A DNA stretch of 64,000 nt from contig UQRM01000010.1 in the NCBI GenBank assembly GCA_900543485.1, positions 15,856 through 79,855 on the forward strand, read 5' to 3'. How positions within the stretch are numbered: position 1 is the first letter of the stretch; every line of letters begins with the position of its first letter. A program made the translations under genes and the position numbers. The notes below the pieces were generated by a model that was not told the DNA's origin, made no database searches, and was given only the letters and a program-made list of their open reading frames with translations. Positions 42,126 through 50,562 of the stretch are shown in pieces. The stretch comes from an uncultured Eubacterium sp. (GTDB lineage: Bacteria; Bacillota; Clostridia; Peptostreptococcales; Anaerovoracaceae).

Positions 42126-43259
42126 ATGATATACAGGAAATTCAAGGATAAGGAGTTGTCGGCTCTCGGTATGGGAGCTATGAGGCTGCCTGTCATAGAT
42201 GGCGACGATAACAAGGTGGATGCTCCGAAGGTAGAGGAAATGGTATCCTACGCCATGGAAAAAGGGATCAATTACTATGACACTGCATGGGGCTATCATG
42301 GAGGAAATTCGGAGACAGTTATGGGCGAAGCCCTCAGCAGGTACCCAAGAGAGTCCTTTTATCTGGCGGATAAATTCCCGGGGTATGACCTTTCTAACAT
42401 GGACAAGGTGGAGGAAATATTCGAGAAGCAGCTGGAGAAATGTCAGGTAGAATACTTTGACTTCTATCTTTTCCACAACGTATGTGAAATGAACATCGAC
42501 GAATATCTCAATGAAGATCATGGCATCATGGAATACCTGTGGAAACAGAAAGAAAACGGCAGGATAAAACATCTTGGATTCTCTGTCCACGGAAGCTTCG
42601 ATGTAGCCAGGAGATTTCTGGAGAAGTATGGAGACAGGATGGAATTCTGTCAGATACAGCTCAACTATCTGGATCTGACTTTCCAGCACGCCGATGAAAA
42701 GCTGAAGCTGCTGGAGGAGTACGGTATCCCTGTATGGGTAATGGAGCCTCTCAGAGGCGGTCGGCTGGCAAATCTGACTGACTATCAGATCTCGAGGCTC
42801 AAGGCTCTGAGACCTGATGAGAGCGCTGTAGGCTGGGCTTTCAGATTTCTTCAATCTGTCCCTCAAGTAGTTGTGACCTTGTCGGGAATGTCCAGTTTCG
42901 ATCAGATGAAGGACAACATCGCTATTTTTGAGAAAGACGCTCCACTGAACGACGATGAAAAGGGAGCGCTTCAGGATATCGCGGACGATATGCTGAAGGA
43001 AAAGGTGTTGCCGTGTACAGTATGTCATTACTGCACCAGCCATTGCCCGCAGGGACTGGATATACCTGAGCTGCTGAAACTTTACAACGAGCATGCCTTT
43101 ACCGGAGGCGGATTTATCGCTCCGATGGCCCTCAGTGCCATACCGGATGATAAGAAGCCGAGCGCCTGCATAGGCTGCCGAAGCTGCGAGGCCGTCTGTC
43201 CGCAGCAGATAAAGATATCGGAAGCGATGGCTGATTTTTCGGAAAAGCTGAAAGGATGA
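42126..43259 (+). CDS. Aldo/keto reductase with C-terminal ferredoxin-type clusters
   Basis: The 377-residue protein has an AKR barrel (1-280). It begins YRKFKDKELSALGMGAMRLP and has the Asp and Tyr of YYDTAWGYHGGNSE and the Lys in LADKFPG. The tail carries CTVCHYCTSHCPQGLDIP and CIGCRSCEAVCPQQIKI. Together these supply eight cysteines, consistent with two [4Fe-4S] clusters. Such proteins may move electrons between ferredoxin and a carbonyl or flavin substrate. It is the last gene in the three-gene group starting at 41120. Confidence 0.92.
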   Translation: MIYRKFKDKELSALGMGAMRLPVIDGDDNKVDAPKVEEMVSYAMEKGINYYDTAWGYHGGNSETVMGEALSRYPRESFYLADKFPGYDLSNMDKVEEIFEKQLEKCQVEYFDFYLFHNVCEMNIDEYLNEDHGIMEYLWKQKENGRIKHLGFSVHGSFDVARRFLEKYGDRMEFCQIQLNYLDLTFQHADEKLKLLEEYGIPVWVMEPLRGGRLANLTDYQISRLKALRPDESAVGWAFRFLQSVPQVVVTLSGMSSFDQMKDNIAIFEKDAPLNDDEKGALQDIADDMLKEKVLPCTVCHYCTSHCPQGLDIPELLKLYNEHAFTGGGFIAPMALSAIPDDKKPSACIGCRSCEAVCPQQIKISEAMADFSEKLKG

Positions 43260-43449
43260 CGAATGTAAAATAATGAAAAATCGGGAAACTTCCCCGACCC
43301 TCTTGACTCTGCCCGGGGGAGATACTGTATCATATTAAAAAAGGAGCCTTGCGGCAGGCAAGGCCCGAAGATGGTCAGAAAAAGGGTCCGGCGATGCCGG
43401 AACCGGTAATGATATCGCGATACAAAGCGGCAGAAGGAAGGTCGAGATT
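43260..43449 (+). other. Leader region of the EamA gene with GC-rich hairpins
   Basis: This 190-bp stretch holds a hairpin GCCTTGC/GCAAGGC (about 43347-43364) and a second GC-rich one with GTCCGGC/GCCGGA (about 43386-43400) ahead of the TTG start. I could not match either to a known riboswitch. A TTGACT at 43302-43307 with TATCAT (43327-43332) 19 bp downstream is a weak promoter candidate. Confidence 0.35.
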
Positions 43450-44358
43450 TTGCTGGAGAAGCTTGCGGGTAAATACGGAGCCAGTGCAGGAGTGGTATGC
43501 CTTGTCGTATCAGCCCTGTTGTGGGGCGGAGAATACGTGGTAGCCAAGGATGTGCTGGACATCATGGAGCCTAACTGGAGCAATGCCATCAGAGGATTTT
43601 TCACATCGATATTCGCTATAATAGTATGGCGGAAATATTTCAGGAACGCCACCGGACGGGACTGGCTGCGGGGACTGATATGCGGCGGTTTGTTTGGAAT
43701 GGCCACGGCGCTGCAGATAATGGGGCTGGAGCTGATAAACGCCGGTATAAATGCTTTCGTATCGTCGGCTTATGTCATCCTGGTACCTTTCATGGTCTGG
43801 GCCATCGAGAAAACCCGCCCGGCAAACAAGGTGTTCGTCAGCGCTCTGGTGGCTATCGTAGGCATCAGCGCCATGTCGGTCACCGGATTTTCCACCGGCA
43901 ACCTTTCTATAGGGCCCGGGGAAATACTGTCGTTGCTGAGCGCTATAGGCTACGGGGGAGCTATAGTATCGGCTGATTATTTTACGGAAAAGATCAGTGT
44001 TGAATTTATAACAGGATGCCAATTTATATGCACCTTTATTATCGGTATCGTTTTCGCGCTCATCATGGAGCAGCCGCCGGACATAACGATGACGGCGCCT
44101 GTCGTGCTTGAGTTCATATATTTGATATTTTTCGGTACATTCATCACTCAGTTTCTGTTTACGTTTGGTGTCAAATACGCATCGGCCAATCAGGCCGGCG
44201 TCATATTCCCGCTGGAATCGGTGTCAGCTACTGTGTTCGGATGCCTGTTTCTCCATGAACAGCTGGCTGCCGCTCAGGTCCTCGGCGGGATATTGATAGT
44301 TACGGCGATAATAATCAGTAGTATTTCTCTGAAGAAGACCACTCAGCGATCACAGTAA
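43450..44358 (+). CDS. EamA/DMT-family transporter
   Basis: This is a 302-residue integral membrane protein with about ten helices arranged as two EamA repeats (roughly 15-150 and 165-300). Segments include LVVSALLWGGEYVVAKDVL in the first helix and GVKYASANQAGVIFPLESVSATVFG in the second repeat. DMT proteins export amino acids, purines or other small metabolites; the substrate cannot be read here. The start is TTG at 43450 with GGAAGG about 10 nt upstream. It is followed by a strong bidirectional terminator. Confidence 0.87.
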   Translation: MLEKLAGKYGASAGVVCLVVSALLWGGEYVVAKDVLDIMEPNWSNAIRGFFTSIFAIIVWRKYFRNATGRDWLRGLICGGLFGMATALQIMGLELINAGINAFVSSAYVILVPFMVWAIEKTRPANKVFVSALVAIVGISAMSVTGFSTGNLSIGPGEILSLLSAIGYGGAIVSADYFTEKISVEFITGCQFICTFIIGIVFALIMEQPPDITMTAPVVLEFIYLIFFGTFITQFLFTFGVKYASANQAGVIFPLESVSATVFGCLFLHEQLAAAQVLGGILIVTAIIISSISLKKTTQRSQ

Positions 44359-44386
44359 CAGGTGATCGACTGTCATGAAATATTGA

Positions 44387-44450
44387 AAAAAGGGGGCTGT
44401 CGCTGCAGCTGACCTGATTTGGTCAGCTGTGCGGCAGCCCTGTGTTTTTT
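44387..44450. terminator. Bidirectional rho-independent terminator
   Basis: The outer stem GGGCTGTCGC/GCGGCAGCCC and the inner stem CAGCTGACC/GGTCAGCTG form a long hairpin. T runs flank both sides (TTTTTT at about 44445-44450 on plus; A run at 44386-44391 on the other side). It separates the EamA gene from the convergent flavin-fold gene. Confidence 0.9.
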
Positions 44451-44483
44451 GACGGATATTGAGGGAGAATGGATATGACCTCG

Positions 44484-44951
44484 CTAAATGACACCCCTCT
44501 TGCCTGTGATATGCTCGATAGTCAGTTGATAGGCGCAGGAACCGCAGCCCTTTCTGATGTACTCCTTGCCGCTTTCCATGAACTCAGCGGAATACTTGCC
44601 TACCAGTGCTTCCAGCACTGGAATCTTTTGGGCAGTGTCCTTTATTATCTCCACCTTGCCGAACAGGATGACGCTTTCAAATAACGTCGTGAAATTTTCC
44701 TTGGCGATATCATCCTTGCTTATGATGCTGAAGGAAACGTTGCCGTTTTTGCTGAGACAGTCGTACTTGTAACCCTCGGCAGCGCCATGGAAATAGATTT
44801 TTCCGTCTTTATAGACAAAATTGACAGGAACGGAATAAGGATAGCCGTCTTCGCCGAAGACAGCCAGTGTGCCGTTGGCGGCAGTTGTCAGGACTTTTTC
44901 TATCTCATCCTGAGACAGCGCCTGCTCTTTTAAACGCATTTCTCTGAACAT
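44484..44951 (-). CDS. Pyridoxamine 5'-phosphate oxidase-fold flavoprotein (NimA-like)
   Basis: This is a 155-residue split-barrel flavin-binding protein. Motifs are LTTAANGTLAVFGEDGYPYSVPVNFVYKDGKIYFHGA and the later NVSFSIISKDD, the pattern of the NimA/5-nitroimidazole antibiotic resistance group. GCGSCAYQLTIEHITGK ends the barrel. I chose ATG 44951 because AAGGAGGT lies 4-5 nt upstream; a GTG 21 nt further up is inside the site. A palindrome directly upstream suggests specific regulation. The substrate is unknown. Confidence 0.88.
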   Translation of the reverse strand: MFREMRLKEQALSQDEIEKVLTTAANGTLAVFGEDGYPYSVPVNFVYKDGKIYFHGAAEGYKYDCLSKNGNVSFSIISKDDIAKENFTTLFESVILFGKVEIIKDTAQKIPVLEALVGKYSAEFMESGKEYIRKGCGSCAYQLTIEHITGKRGVI

Positions 44952-44972
44952 GTTTACCTCCTTTATATTCAC

Positions 44973-44990
44973 ATGTAAATCAGTTTACAT
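44973..44990 (-). promoter_or_regulatory. Operator-like palindrome upstream of the PNPOx-like gene
   Basis: Perfect 7-bp arms ATGTAAA (44973-44979) and TTTACAT (44984-44990) flank a 4-bp centre. They stand just downstream of a possible minus-strand -10 (TATAAA). The regulator is unknown. Confidence 0.55.
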
Positions 44991-45037
44991 ATTTATACCT
45001 GAACTTTTTTTATCGCATTGCCTCTTTTTCGTTTTGC

Positions 45038-45817
45038 TTACTTTATCGTATAGCCGCCATCGGATACGAGAGTGGTACCGGTGACGAAAGACGACGCATC
45101 TGACGCCAGATAGAGATAAGCTTCAGCGATTTCCAGCGGCGTTCCCATTCTGCCGATCGGGTGATGAGCGGCGAATTCGCTGCAGTATTCCTCGATGGTC
45201 TGACCGTTCTGACGAGCATCCTCTTCTGCCATAGGAGTGAGTATGTATCCCGGAGCTACTGCGTTTACACGTATGTCGTAGCCTTTTTCGCCGCAGTAGA
45301 GAGCGGCGCATCTGGTCATGGCCTGGACGGCGGCCTTTGTCGCACAATATGCGAAAAACTCACTGTCGCCGACTATGCCGTCCACTGAAGCGGTGCTGAC
45401 TACGGCCCCCGGCTTGCCATTTTCTGCTATGGCCTCTATTCCCAGCTGCATGCCGTAGAAGACACCGGTCTGATTGGTAGCGATGGTCTTATTCCATGTC
45501 TCGTCGCTTATCTCCGGAAGAGATTCACGGTAGCTGGTCCCTGCGTTGTTGATCAGGATATTGAGCTCGCCAAAGCGTTCCTTTGCCAATTTAATGGCTT
45601 CTTCCCAGCTTTCACGCAAGGTGACGTCCAGCCTGCAGAAAACAGCATGCCCTGGATAATCGGCGTTGATGGCTGCCGCGGCGCTTTCACCCTCCTTCGC
45701 GTCTCTTCCGCAGATGACGACCTTGGCGCCTTCGGATGCGAAAAGGTGGGCGGCGGTCCTGCCGATGCCCTTTGTCGCCCCGGATATCAGAGCGACCTTG
45801 TTTTCCAGTCTCTTCAT
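45038..45817 (-). CDS. Short-chain dehydrogenase/reductase (FabG/HSDH-like)
   Basis: This is a 259-residue NAD(P)-dependent oxidoreductase. The Rossmann motif is SGATKGIGR. NNAG is in ILINNAGTSY, and the catalytic residues are Ser in VVSTASVDG and Tyr-Lys in YCATKAA. The C-terminal SDGGYTIK is typical of classical SDRs. Relatives act on sugars, steroids or acyl chains, and the sequence does not decide. Its start overlaps the stop of the metallopeptidase-VWA gene by 4 nt, so it is the last gene of that operon, an odd partner for it. Confidence 0.92.
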   Translation of the reverse strand: MKRLENKVALISGATKGIGRTAAHLFASEGAKVVICGRDAKEGESAAAAINADYPGHAVFCRLDVTLRESWEEAIKLAKERFGELNILINNAGTSYRESLPEISDETWNKTIATNQTGVFYGMQLGIEAIAENGKPGAVVSTASVDGIVGDSEFFAYCATKAAVQAMTRCAALYCGEKGYDIRVNAVAPGYILTPMAEEDARQNGQTIEEYCSEFAAHHPIGRMGTPLEIAEAYLYLASDASSFVTGTTLVSDGGYTIK

Positions 45818-47001
45818 GATATATCTCCTTTCTTGATGCGCTCAGCGCGGTCATTCAGTTGCTCAGGACTGATGCGGATGACAGTTCCGCCGTCAGGAGC
45901 GATTTCTTCATCGCCGTATACTACCCATATGGCATTCATGGGTTTATCGGGCATGGGCGCCTGGCCATCAGTGAAAATGATGCGATTATCCACCCGTAAA
46001 GTGAAAGCGTTTACCGCTGCATTGAAATCGGTACCGCCGCCGCCCTCAAAGACCATATCGTCTATGTCTTTTTCATTTCTGATATCGTGAAACCCGTAAA
46101 ATACCGTATCGAAACAACCTGCTTTCATTTTGGAAAAGGTGAGTATGTTCTTGCATTCCCTCAGGAAATTTCTCAGCAGGTCTTCGTCCACTGACCAGCT
46201 GGTATCCAGGATGATTTCCGTTTCCGGGATGGGAAGTTCCTCCAGGACAGGTCTGACGATGTTGTCTTCCAGGATGGCGTTGGAATAGGACCAGTCTACC
46301 CCGTAATTTATCGTATTGGGGAGAATGACGCGCCAGTCGATGAGAGGGGCGGAAGCACTGATCTCCTCGACCGTTCTGATATCTCTGTTGACAGCGTTCC
46401 CTGCGTCAGATTCCTTTTCTTCTATCAGGATATATTCGTCGTCTTCATCCTCGTCGTCGCGATCCTCTTCCAGCGGCAGCTCCTTATAGCTCTCTTCACT
46501 TTCGTCCTCATCGCTGTTATCACCGGTATCCTCCTGTTTGCTTTCGCTATGGCTGTCGGAAGGAGTTTCCTGCCCCTCCAGCTGGCCGTCTATAAGCTCG
46601 ATGTCCAGTTTTTCGCTGAGCAGCAATTCGTAATATTCCTCGGCGCTGTAGTCGATGGCTTCGGGGTAATCGATGCCGCCTGAGATTATCTCCAGCCCAT
46701 CGCGCTTCAACATCTGATTGATGACTGCGTCGGTGGCGCTCATCCATACCGTGGGATCCTTTCCCACGCCTCGCTCCTTATGTTCGAAGGCTATGTGGCA
46801 AAGCTCGTGAGCCAGAAGGAAAAGCTGGTCGTTATCGGAAAGCGTCGACATGTACCGTGGGTCGTAGAAGATGGTGGAGCCATCGTTTTTCATGATCCCT
46901 GTATCTTCGATTTCCTGATATTCCACATTTGCCGCCACGCTGCCGAAGAAGGGATACATGGCGAGTACCTTGCGTTTCAATATTGTTATATCGTATATCA
47001 T
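45814..47001 (-). CDS. VWA-like domain protein with zinc metallopeptidase motif
   Basis: The 395-residue protein has two parts. Residues about 1-130 are a peptidase-like domain with the zinc motif HELCHIAFEH. An acidic linker (about 140-210; SDEDESEESYKELP) follows. Residues about 235-390 resemble a von Willebrand A domain (TEIILDTSWSVDEDLL as the MIDAS-like strand, then GGGGTDFNAAV). This architecture matches DUF2201-type proteins that pair with MoxR-family AAA ATPases, as the upstream gene shows. MoxR-VWA pairs usually insert metals or remodel enzymes. The target is unknown. Confidence 0.85.
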   Translation of the reverse strand: MIYDITILKRKVLAMYPFFGSVAANVEYQEIEDTGIMKNDGSTIFYDPRYMSTLSDNDQLFLLAHELCHIAFEHKERGVGKDPTVWMSATDAVINQMLKRDGLEIISGGIDYPEAIDYSAEEYYELLLSEKLDIELIDGQLEGQETPSDSHSESKQEDTGDNSDEDESEESYKELPLEEDRDDEDEDDEYILIEEKESDAGNAVNRDIRTVEEISASAPLIDWRVILPNTINYGVDWSYSNAILEDNIVRPVLEELPIPETEIILDTSWSVDEDLLRNFLRECKNILTFSKMKAGCFDTVFYGFHDIRNEKDIDDMVFEGGGGTDFNAAVNAFTLRVDNRIIFTDGQAPMPDKPMNAIWVVYGDEEIAPDGGTVIRISPEQLNDRAERIKKGDIS

Positions 47002-48737
47002 CCTTTTTCTCCCGGCAGTGTGTAGGAATCGAAGACAGCGCTGAATTCTTCACCCAGCATGGATACGAATTTCTTTATTGTTTCCAGATGCTGCCGATCT
47101 GCCTGTGTCAGCCCGACTGTTGTCGCGTATCTTTCGGATGTATTCATCTTTTCGATATCCTTATCGCTGTAGTTGCCGCTGAGAACATCTTCCACGGTTA
47201 TCACCGGCTGGCTGCAGAACTTTACGAATTCATCGGTGATGTCTTCTCCGATGAGAGCGCGCAGCATTTCCGGACGTCCCGTCGCGTAGAGCATTTTTGA
47301 AGCCATTTCCCATTTTCTGGGGTCGGCGTTTGGCTTTTCTCCGGTGTATTCGCTTCTCAGCGGTTCGCCCCTCTTGCAGGCGATGTATGCGTAGATAGCG
47401 GGATGGATGTTGTTTTCCCGGGCCCATTTCAACCATTTTTCTGTGGTGGTGTTGATATATACGTGGGCAAATCTGTTGAAGAACGGCGCCGCCAGCTGAT
47501 AAGCCGCCAAAGAGTCCTGTGTGTCGTTGCCCGCGGCGACGATCCTCGCGTTGTCGGGGAGCTTCCAGATGCCGTTGACTTCTCTGTCAAGCACGATGTT
47601 GAACGCCATGCCCTGTATGCTTGGCAGCGCGTTGTTTATTTCGTCAAAGAAGACTACGTGCAGCTTATCCGGCTCCTTTTCGCATTTTGCCTGTACTTTT
47701 TTGAACCATGTAGGAGGAATATCGATCATTTCGCCTGTGGACTGATTGTAGACGCTTCTGCCGTTGAGGCTGTCCGGCGTGGCGTTGCGCAGATAGATTA
47801 TTTCACAGGTCGGGTCTATTTGCTTTACCCTGGCGCTCTTTCCTTCCGATGAAGGGCCGTGAAGGAATACGGCTACATCGCTTTCGATGGCGCCCCTTAT
47901 GATATCCTCTTCGCTTACTTCTCCGAAAGTCAGGTTATAAGGGTTCCTTCGTTTTGCGGCTCTTTTTATCTCATTTTCGTATTCCGCCTTTTCTTCGGGG
48001 GTCATTTCGCGGAGGATGCTGGGGATCAGATCTTCCGCTAACGTCGTATTTAAATATGAATATATCGAAGTTTTTTCAAAATCCTCATCGTAGTAAGATT
48101 CGCTGGAAAACAGCACTCCGGATACGAGGATCTGCCTGCTGACGAGGAGAGCGGCTTCCTCGTCATACAGCCATTTTACCGGGGCCACTTCGATCCATAC
48201 GATATCATCTTTTTTGCAGCTTTTCCCATTAGACAGCGAGAGAATGCGTTCCGCCATGCAGGTAACTCTGATGTATTTGTGACCGTCTCGCTGATATTCT
48301 TCGTATTGCGCCTGATATTTTTTGCCGGTTTTTCTCAGTCGCCCTTCGGAAAAATCCTGCTCAAGGGTCCTGGCAAGCTCTCTGTCTGCTGCGCTTTGCG
48401 GATATTCACCCAGCTGGACTTCTTTAAAGCCGGTGATGTCTTTTGTTGTCTTGCAGTGCAGCTGAGAGATATCCTGGCATTTCATCACCGGACGAACGCT
48501 GCCGCGGGATGTCGAATAGGCCACCTTATGACTGCCATCACTGTCGACCAGACACACGTCGCCATAGCCGGAAGCTGAAGACAGGAACCATTTGCCCTGT
48601 TTTTCATCATCGACATCAGCCCCGGATATGATCCCGAAATCAGTCACACCGCATTTTGTACCCAGCGCGCGGATGACATCTATCGGTGCTTCTCCAAATA
48701 CTTGCTCCTTTGAAAGTAACGTGTATGTGTGATTCAT
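46998..48737 (-). CDS. MoxR-like AAA ATPase with N-terminal DUF6273-like region
   Basis: This is a 579-residue ATPase. The N-terminal half (about 90-250) has QLGEYPQSAADREL and LSLSNGKSCKKDDIVWIEVAP, resembling DUF6273 repeats common in Clostridia. The AAA domain (about 310-500) has Walker A FLHGPSSEGKSA, Walker B VVFFDEINNA and sensor RIVAAGNDTQDS. I chose ATG 48737 because AAGGA is 10 nt upstream; the frame opens further, to 48938, over an obvious promoter. It overlaps the VWA-peptidase gene by 4 nt. Together they form a putative chaperone for an unknown client. Confidence 0.85.
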   Translation of the reverse strand: MNHTYTLLSKEQVFGEAPIDVIRALGTKCGVTDFGIISGADVDDEKQGKWFLSSASGYGDVCLVDSDGSHKVAYSTSRGSVRPVMKCQDISQLHCKTTKDITGFKEVQLGEYPQSAADRELARTLEQDFSEGRLRKTGKKYQAQYEEYQRDGHKYIRVTCMAERILSLSNGKSCKKDDIVWIEVAPVKWLYDEEAALLVSRQILVSGVLFSSESYYDEDFEKTSIYSYLNTTLAEDLIPSILREMTPEEKAEYENEIKRAAKRRNPYNLTFGEVSEEDIIRGAIESDVAVFLHGPSSEGKSARVKQIDPTCEIIYLRNATPDSLNGRSVYNQSTGEMIDIPPTWFKKVQAKCEKEPDKLHVVFFDEINNALPSIQGMAFNIVLDREVNGIWKLPDNARIVAAGNDTQDSLAAYQLAAPFFNRFAHVYINTTTEKWLKWARENNIHPAIYAYIACKRGEPLRSEYTGEKPNADPRKWEMASKMLYATGRPEMLRALIGEDITDEFVKFCSQPVITVEDVLSGNYSDKDIEKMNTSERYATTVGLTQADRQHLETIKKFVSMLGEEFSAVFDSYTLPGEKG

Positions 48738-48775
48738 CGCAATACCGTCCTTGATCATAGCTTTTCCAAATATGT

Positions 48776-48804
48776 ATGATACACCAAATTTGGCATGGTC
48801 GAAA
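48776..48804 (-). promoter_or_regulatory. Probable promoter of the AAA/VWA/SDR operon with central palindrome
   Basis: On the minus strand, TTTCGA (48799-48804) and TATCAT (48776-48781) are 17 bp apart. The perfect 10-bp palindrome CCAAATTTGG (48784-48793) sits in the spacer, a position favouring MerR-like or repressor control. Confidence 0.45.
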
Positions 48805-48970
48805 GAGCCAACGTTCAAATAATTTGAGGGACAGGAATGTGGCGGGATCACTTGCGCCGGATACGGGGCGGAAAAATGTGAGGGATGTTGTTTGAATAAC
48901 GATGCAGATATAGTATTGATGCTATAATACAGAAACATCTATTTGTTGAACGGATAATTAGGAGGAGAAG

Positions 48971-49759
48971 ATGAAGAAGTTAAAAAAAATACTGCCTTTT
49001 TTGATGGTAATGCTCCTTATGCTGGGTATGACAGCATGTGGAACGGGAGAGCAGGATGCCGAACAGGAAGATGCCGCGGATCTGACCGGAAAAAGCCTGA
49101 TGGTGTATTGCGGAGCCGGCATGAAGGAACCTTTCCAGAAAATCGCCTCGGCTTTCCAGGAGAAGACCGGGTGTGAGGTGAATGTAAATTTCGCTAACGC
49201 TGCCCAGATCCAGACACAGATCAATGAGTCCGGGGAAGGCGATATGTTTGTCGCCGGATCTGCGGAAGAGCTGGAGCCTGTCAGTGACAAAGTGAGCAGG
49301 AGTGTCGACCTGGTGAAGCATATCCCGGTGATCGCGGTACCAAAAGGTAATCCCGACAACATAACATCGATAGAAGATCTTGCCAGTGGCATTGGGGTTG
49401 TTACAGGCGACCCGGAAGCTACGCCTATCGGAAAAATCGCGATGAAAATGTTTGCGGACGCAGGGATAAGTGGCAGCGTGAATATCCTTGCGACGACAAC
49501 CACCGCGCCGCAGCTTACTACGGCACTTGAGGCAGGAGAAGCGGACGCCGCGATCGTGTGGAAAGAAAATGTAAAGGGCGATCAGGTCGAGATCGCTGAG
49601 GTAGAGGGGATAGATAAATATATCAAGGTAATCCCTGCTGCTTCACTCAACACTACGCAGGATGACGAAACATTGAAGATTTTCGAGGAGTTCCTTAAAT
49701 CAGAAGAAGCCATGTCGATATGGCAGGACTTCGGTTACGAGGCGGTAAATGCGGAATAA
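48971..49759 (+). CDS. modA: Molybdate/tungstate ABC transporter substrate-binding lipoprotein
   Basis: This is a 262-residue lipoprotein with signal sequence and lipobox LGMTACG (Cys near 23). The mature part is a ModA/WtpA-like oxyanion-binding protein (SLMVYCGAGMKEPFQKIASAF, FAGSAEEL-like segment at VAGSAEELEP, and GVVTGDPEATPIGKIA). The gene order with a permease, an ATPase and a DUF364 protein supports molybdate or tungstate. Sulfate cannot be excluded by eye. AGGAGG stands 6 nt upstream. A TATAAT occurs at 48923-48928 without a good -35. Confidence 0.88.
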   Translation: MKKLKKILPFLMVMLLMLGMTACGTGEQDAEQEDAADLTGKSLMVYCGAGMKEPFQKIASAFQEKTGCEVNVNFANAAQIQTQINESGEGDMFVAGSAEELEPVSDKVSRSVDLVKHIPVIAVPKGNPDNITSIEDLASGIGVVTGDPEATPIGKIAMKMFADAGISGSVNILATTTTAPQLTTALEAGEADAAIVWKENVKGDQVEIAEVEGIDKYIKVIPAASLNTTQDDETLKIFEEFLKSEEAMSIWQDFGYEAVNAE

Positions 49760-50561
49760 TGGTAAAAAAGATGCTTTTTCAATAATAAGTATTGCGGTGG
49801 CACTGCTGATGATTTTCTTTATCGGCAGTGCTTTAATTTCTGTCGTGGCCGGAGGGATCAGTTATATCCCTGAGGCTGTAAAATCGGAAGAAATTTGGTT
49901 CTCGGTAAAGACGAGTCTGATCACTGCTACGATATCGACAGCTCTTTGCGTATTCATATCGATACCGTCATCCTACGCATTTACCCGGACCGATATGCCC
50001 TTCAGGCGAATATCGGAGCTTATCATGGAGCTTATGATGTGTTTGCCATATATCGTTCTCGGCCTGTGCCTGTTGATATTGTTTTCTTCCGAATTCGGCA
50101 AGGCTCTCAAGGAGCTTGGATTTCAGGTGGTGTTTGATGTAAAAGGCATTGTGATCGCGCAGTTTTTCGTGAACTTCCCCTATGCGATGAAAATGGTGAA
50201 AACAGCATTCATGCAGGTCGACAGACGGTTGGAAATAATAGCGGGCATGCTGGGAGCTTCAAAGTGGAAGCAGCTGACGACTATAATACTTCCGCTTTCC
50301 AGAAATGCTCTGATAAGCATGATCGTTCTTGTATGGTCGAGGGCGATCGGAGAATTCGGAGCTACCTTGATGCTGGTGGGGATAACAAGAATGAAAACGG
50401 AAACCCTTCCGGGAAGCATATATCTCAGTATATCGACAGGGGATACGGAAATGGCCATGGCGGCGGCGACGATAATGCTTTGCATTGCGATGATTTCTCT
50501 TACGGTGATCAACCGACTGAATACTACGCCGAAATACTTCCGGCTGAATGGAGCAGAATGA
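49749..50561 (+). CDS. modB: Molybdate/tungstate ABC transporter permease
   Basis: This is a 270-residue inner-membrane permease with about six helices. The coupling loop EAA-type motif (EIIAGMLGASKWKQLTTIILP) precedes the last helices. FTRTDMPFRRISELIMELMMCLPYIVLGL lies in the middle. RAIGEFGATLMLVG matches the ModB/WtpB signature. Its start overlaps modA by 11 nt. It sits in a four-gene operon. Confidence 0.9.
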   Translation: MRNNGKKDAFSIISIAVALLMIFFIGSALISVVAGGISYIPEAVKSEEIWFSVKTSLITATISTALCVFISIPSSYAFTRTDMPFRRISELIMELMMCLPYIVLGLCLLILFSSEFGKALKELGFQVVFDVKGIVIAQFFVNFPYAMKMVKTAFMQVDRRLEIIAGMLGASKWKQLTTIILPLSRNALISMIVLVWSRAIGEFGATLMLVGITRMKTETLPGSIYLSISTGDTEMAMAAATIMLCIAMISLTVINRLNTTPKYFRLNGAE

Positions 50562-50562
50562 A

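Noticed and set aside
41781-43094. 437-residue open frame opposite the CMD-cupin and aldo-keto reductase genes
   Set aside because: Both plus-strand genes carry full family motifs; the antisense frame spans their junction and has no recognisable domain.
48890-48960. ModE site and sigma-A promoter for modA
   Set aside because: TATAAT is present but no -35 at proper spacing, and the AACGAT half-site has no partner.
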